In this document: positions 63,601 through 64,000 of the stretch, piece by piece
Layout of the letters: each line of letters starts with the position of its first letter
Position numbering within the stretch: the first letter of the stretch is position 1
Source: an uncultured Anaeroplasmataceae bacterium
GTDB taxonomy: Bacteria > Bacillota_I > Bacilli_A > Acholeplasmatales > Anaeroplasmataceae
Assembly (NCBI GenBank): GCA_934229535.1
Contig: CAKQDS010000006.1
Span: 1 to 64,000, forward strand
Reading direction: 5' to 3'
Length of the DNA: 64,000 bases
The notes under the pieces: model-generated
The model's input: only the letters and a program-made list of their open reading frames with translations
Told to the model about the DNA's origin: nothing
Database searches by the model: none
Position numbers and translations under genes: made by a program

Positions 63601-64000
63601 ATGAAACAATATAATGATGATTACGAATATGATAACGGCTTTAAGCCTCATGAGGTTAAACTTAAAAACAACTACCCATTCTATAATAGAAATATTCTAT
63701 TTAGACTTTTAAGCTATATCACTATCTCTTTTACAAGAATTTATTTATTTTTTTATCAGCATTTATACGTTGGACTTAAGGTTACTGGCAAAAAAAATAT
63801 TAAAGGTAATAAAAAAGGTAAAATATTTATTGCTAACCATATTATGAATTCTGATGCCTTCTTCATCCCAGCCAAAACAAGATTTTGCAAGGTATATATA
63901 ACTGTTTTACAATCAAATATGGGTTTTCCAATATTTTCAAAATATATAAGAATATGTGGTGCAGTGCCAATTCCAACAGATAGACACCTTCTTAAAAAGT
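63601..64000 (+). CDS. PlsC-type acyltransferase, N-terminal part (runs off right edge)
   Basis: The frame opens at ATG 63601 with GGTGAT 4 bases upstream and is still open at base 64000 (133 codons). After a hydrophilic N-terminus of about 30 residues comes a hydrophobic segment ('LFRLLSYITISFTRIYLFFY'), then the acyltransferase motif N-H-x4-D ('IFIANHIMNSDAFF') and 'CGAVPIPTDR', typical of 1-acyl-glycerol-3-phosphate acyltransferases that make phosphatidic acid at the membrane. Substrate specificity cannot be read from this part, so no gene symbol is given. Confidence 0.85.
   Translation, partial: MKQYNDDYEYDNGFKPHEVKLKNNYPFYNRNILFRLLSYITISFTRIYLFFYQHLYVGLKVTGKKNIKGNKKGKIFIANHIMNSDAFFIPAKTRFCKVYITVLQSNMGFPIFSKYIRICGAVPIPTDRHLLKK

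Overview
The window looks like a chromosomal segment of an AT-rich, low-GC Gram-positive bacterium of the Bacilli/Erysipelotrichia type, probably a host-associated commensal. The evidence is an infC-rpmI-rplT operon behind an L20-type leader, an HPr with the regulatory serine, and the mnmA-recD2-alaS-yqgF-DUF1292-methyltransferase order that Bacillus also has. TGA is used as a stop codon (48858, 50154, 50783, 54354, 54548), so this is not the mycoplasma code. Most genes lie on the minus strand. I see no rRNA, tRNA, CRISPR array, insertion sequence or prophage. Species-level placement is not possible from the sequence alone.

About 45 kb (1-44965) is a surface-lipoprotein locus made of two minus-strand operons. 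Operon 1 starts at a promoter near 26611-26639 and runs with gaps of 1-45 bases off the left edge. It encodes an InlB-repeat lipoprotein, a complete oligopeptide ABC importer (OppA, B, C, D, F), a one-helix membrane protein, a 2451-residue lipid-anchored subtilase with BspA-type leucine-rich repeats, a small lipoprotein, two tandem paralogous Big_2-type lipoproteins, a large Ig-repeat lipoprotein and a Ser/Thr-rich lipoprotein cut by the window edge. Operon 2 starts near 45240-45268 and encodes an InlB/GLUG-repeat lipoprotein, a second Ig-repeat lipoprotein, a second giant LRR subtilase and a second small lipoprotein. The two operons therefore carry diverged copies of the same modules, and their promoters share a 19-base upstream element and an almost identical extended -10 region. 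I infer a co-regulated system that cuts host or dietary protein at the cell surface and imports the peptides through Opp. The M42 aminopeptidase at 45427-46503 could finish the peptides in the cytoplasm.

From 45.4 to 64 kb the window is mostly housekeeping. It holds the M42 aminopeptidase, a probable 6S RNA with a strong promoter and terminator, a small membrane protein, and rplT (with an unusual Rho_N-like tail), rpmI and infC (AUU start) behind an attenuating leader. An accessory four-gene cluster follows (two exported unknown proteins plus an ABC ATPase and permease), then ptsH and a small divergent gene. The alaS operon (alaS, yqgF, DUF1292, O-methyltransferase, two membrane proteins, a cysteine desulfidase-like enzyme, Mrp) comes next. 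The window ends with an XRE regulator, a previously unmarked 40-residue membrane peptide gene, recD2, mnmA and the start of a PlsC-type acyltransferase.
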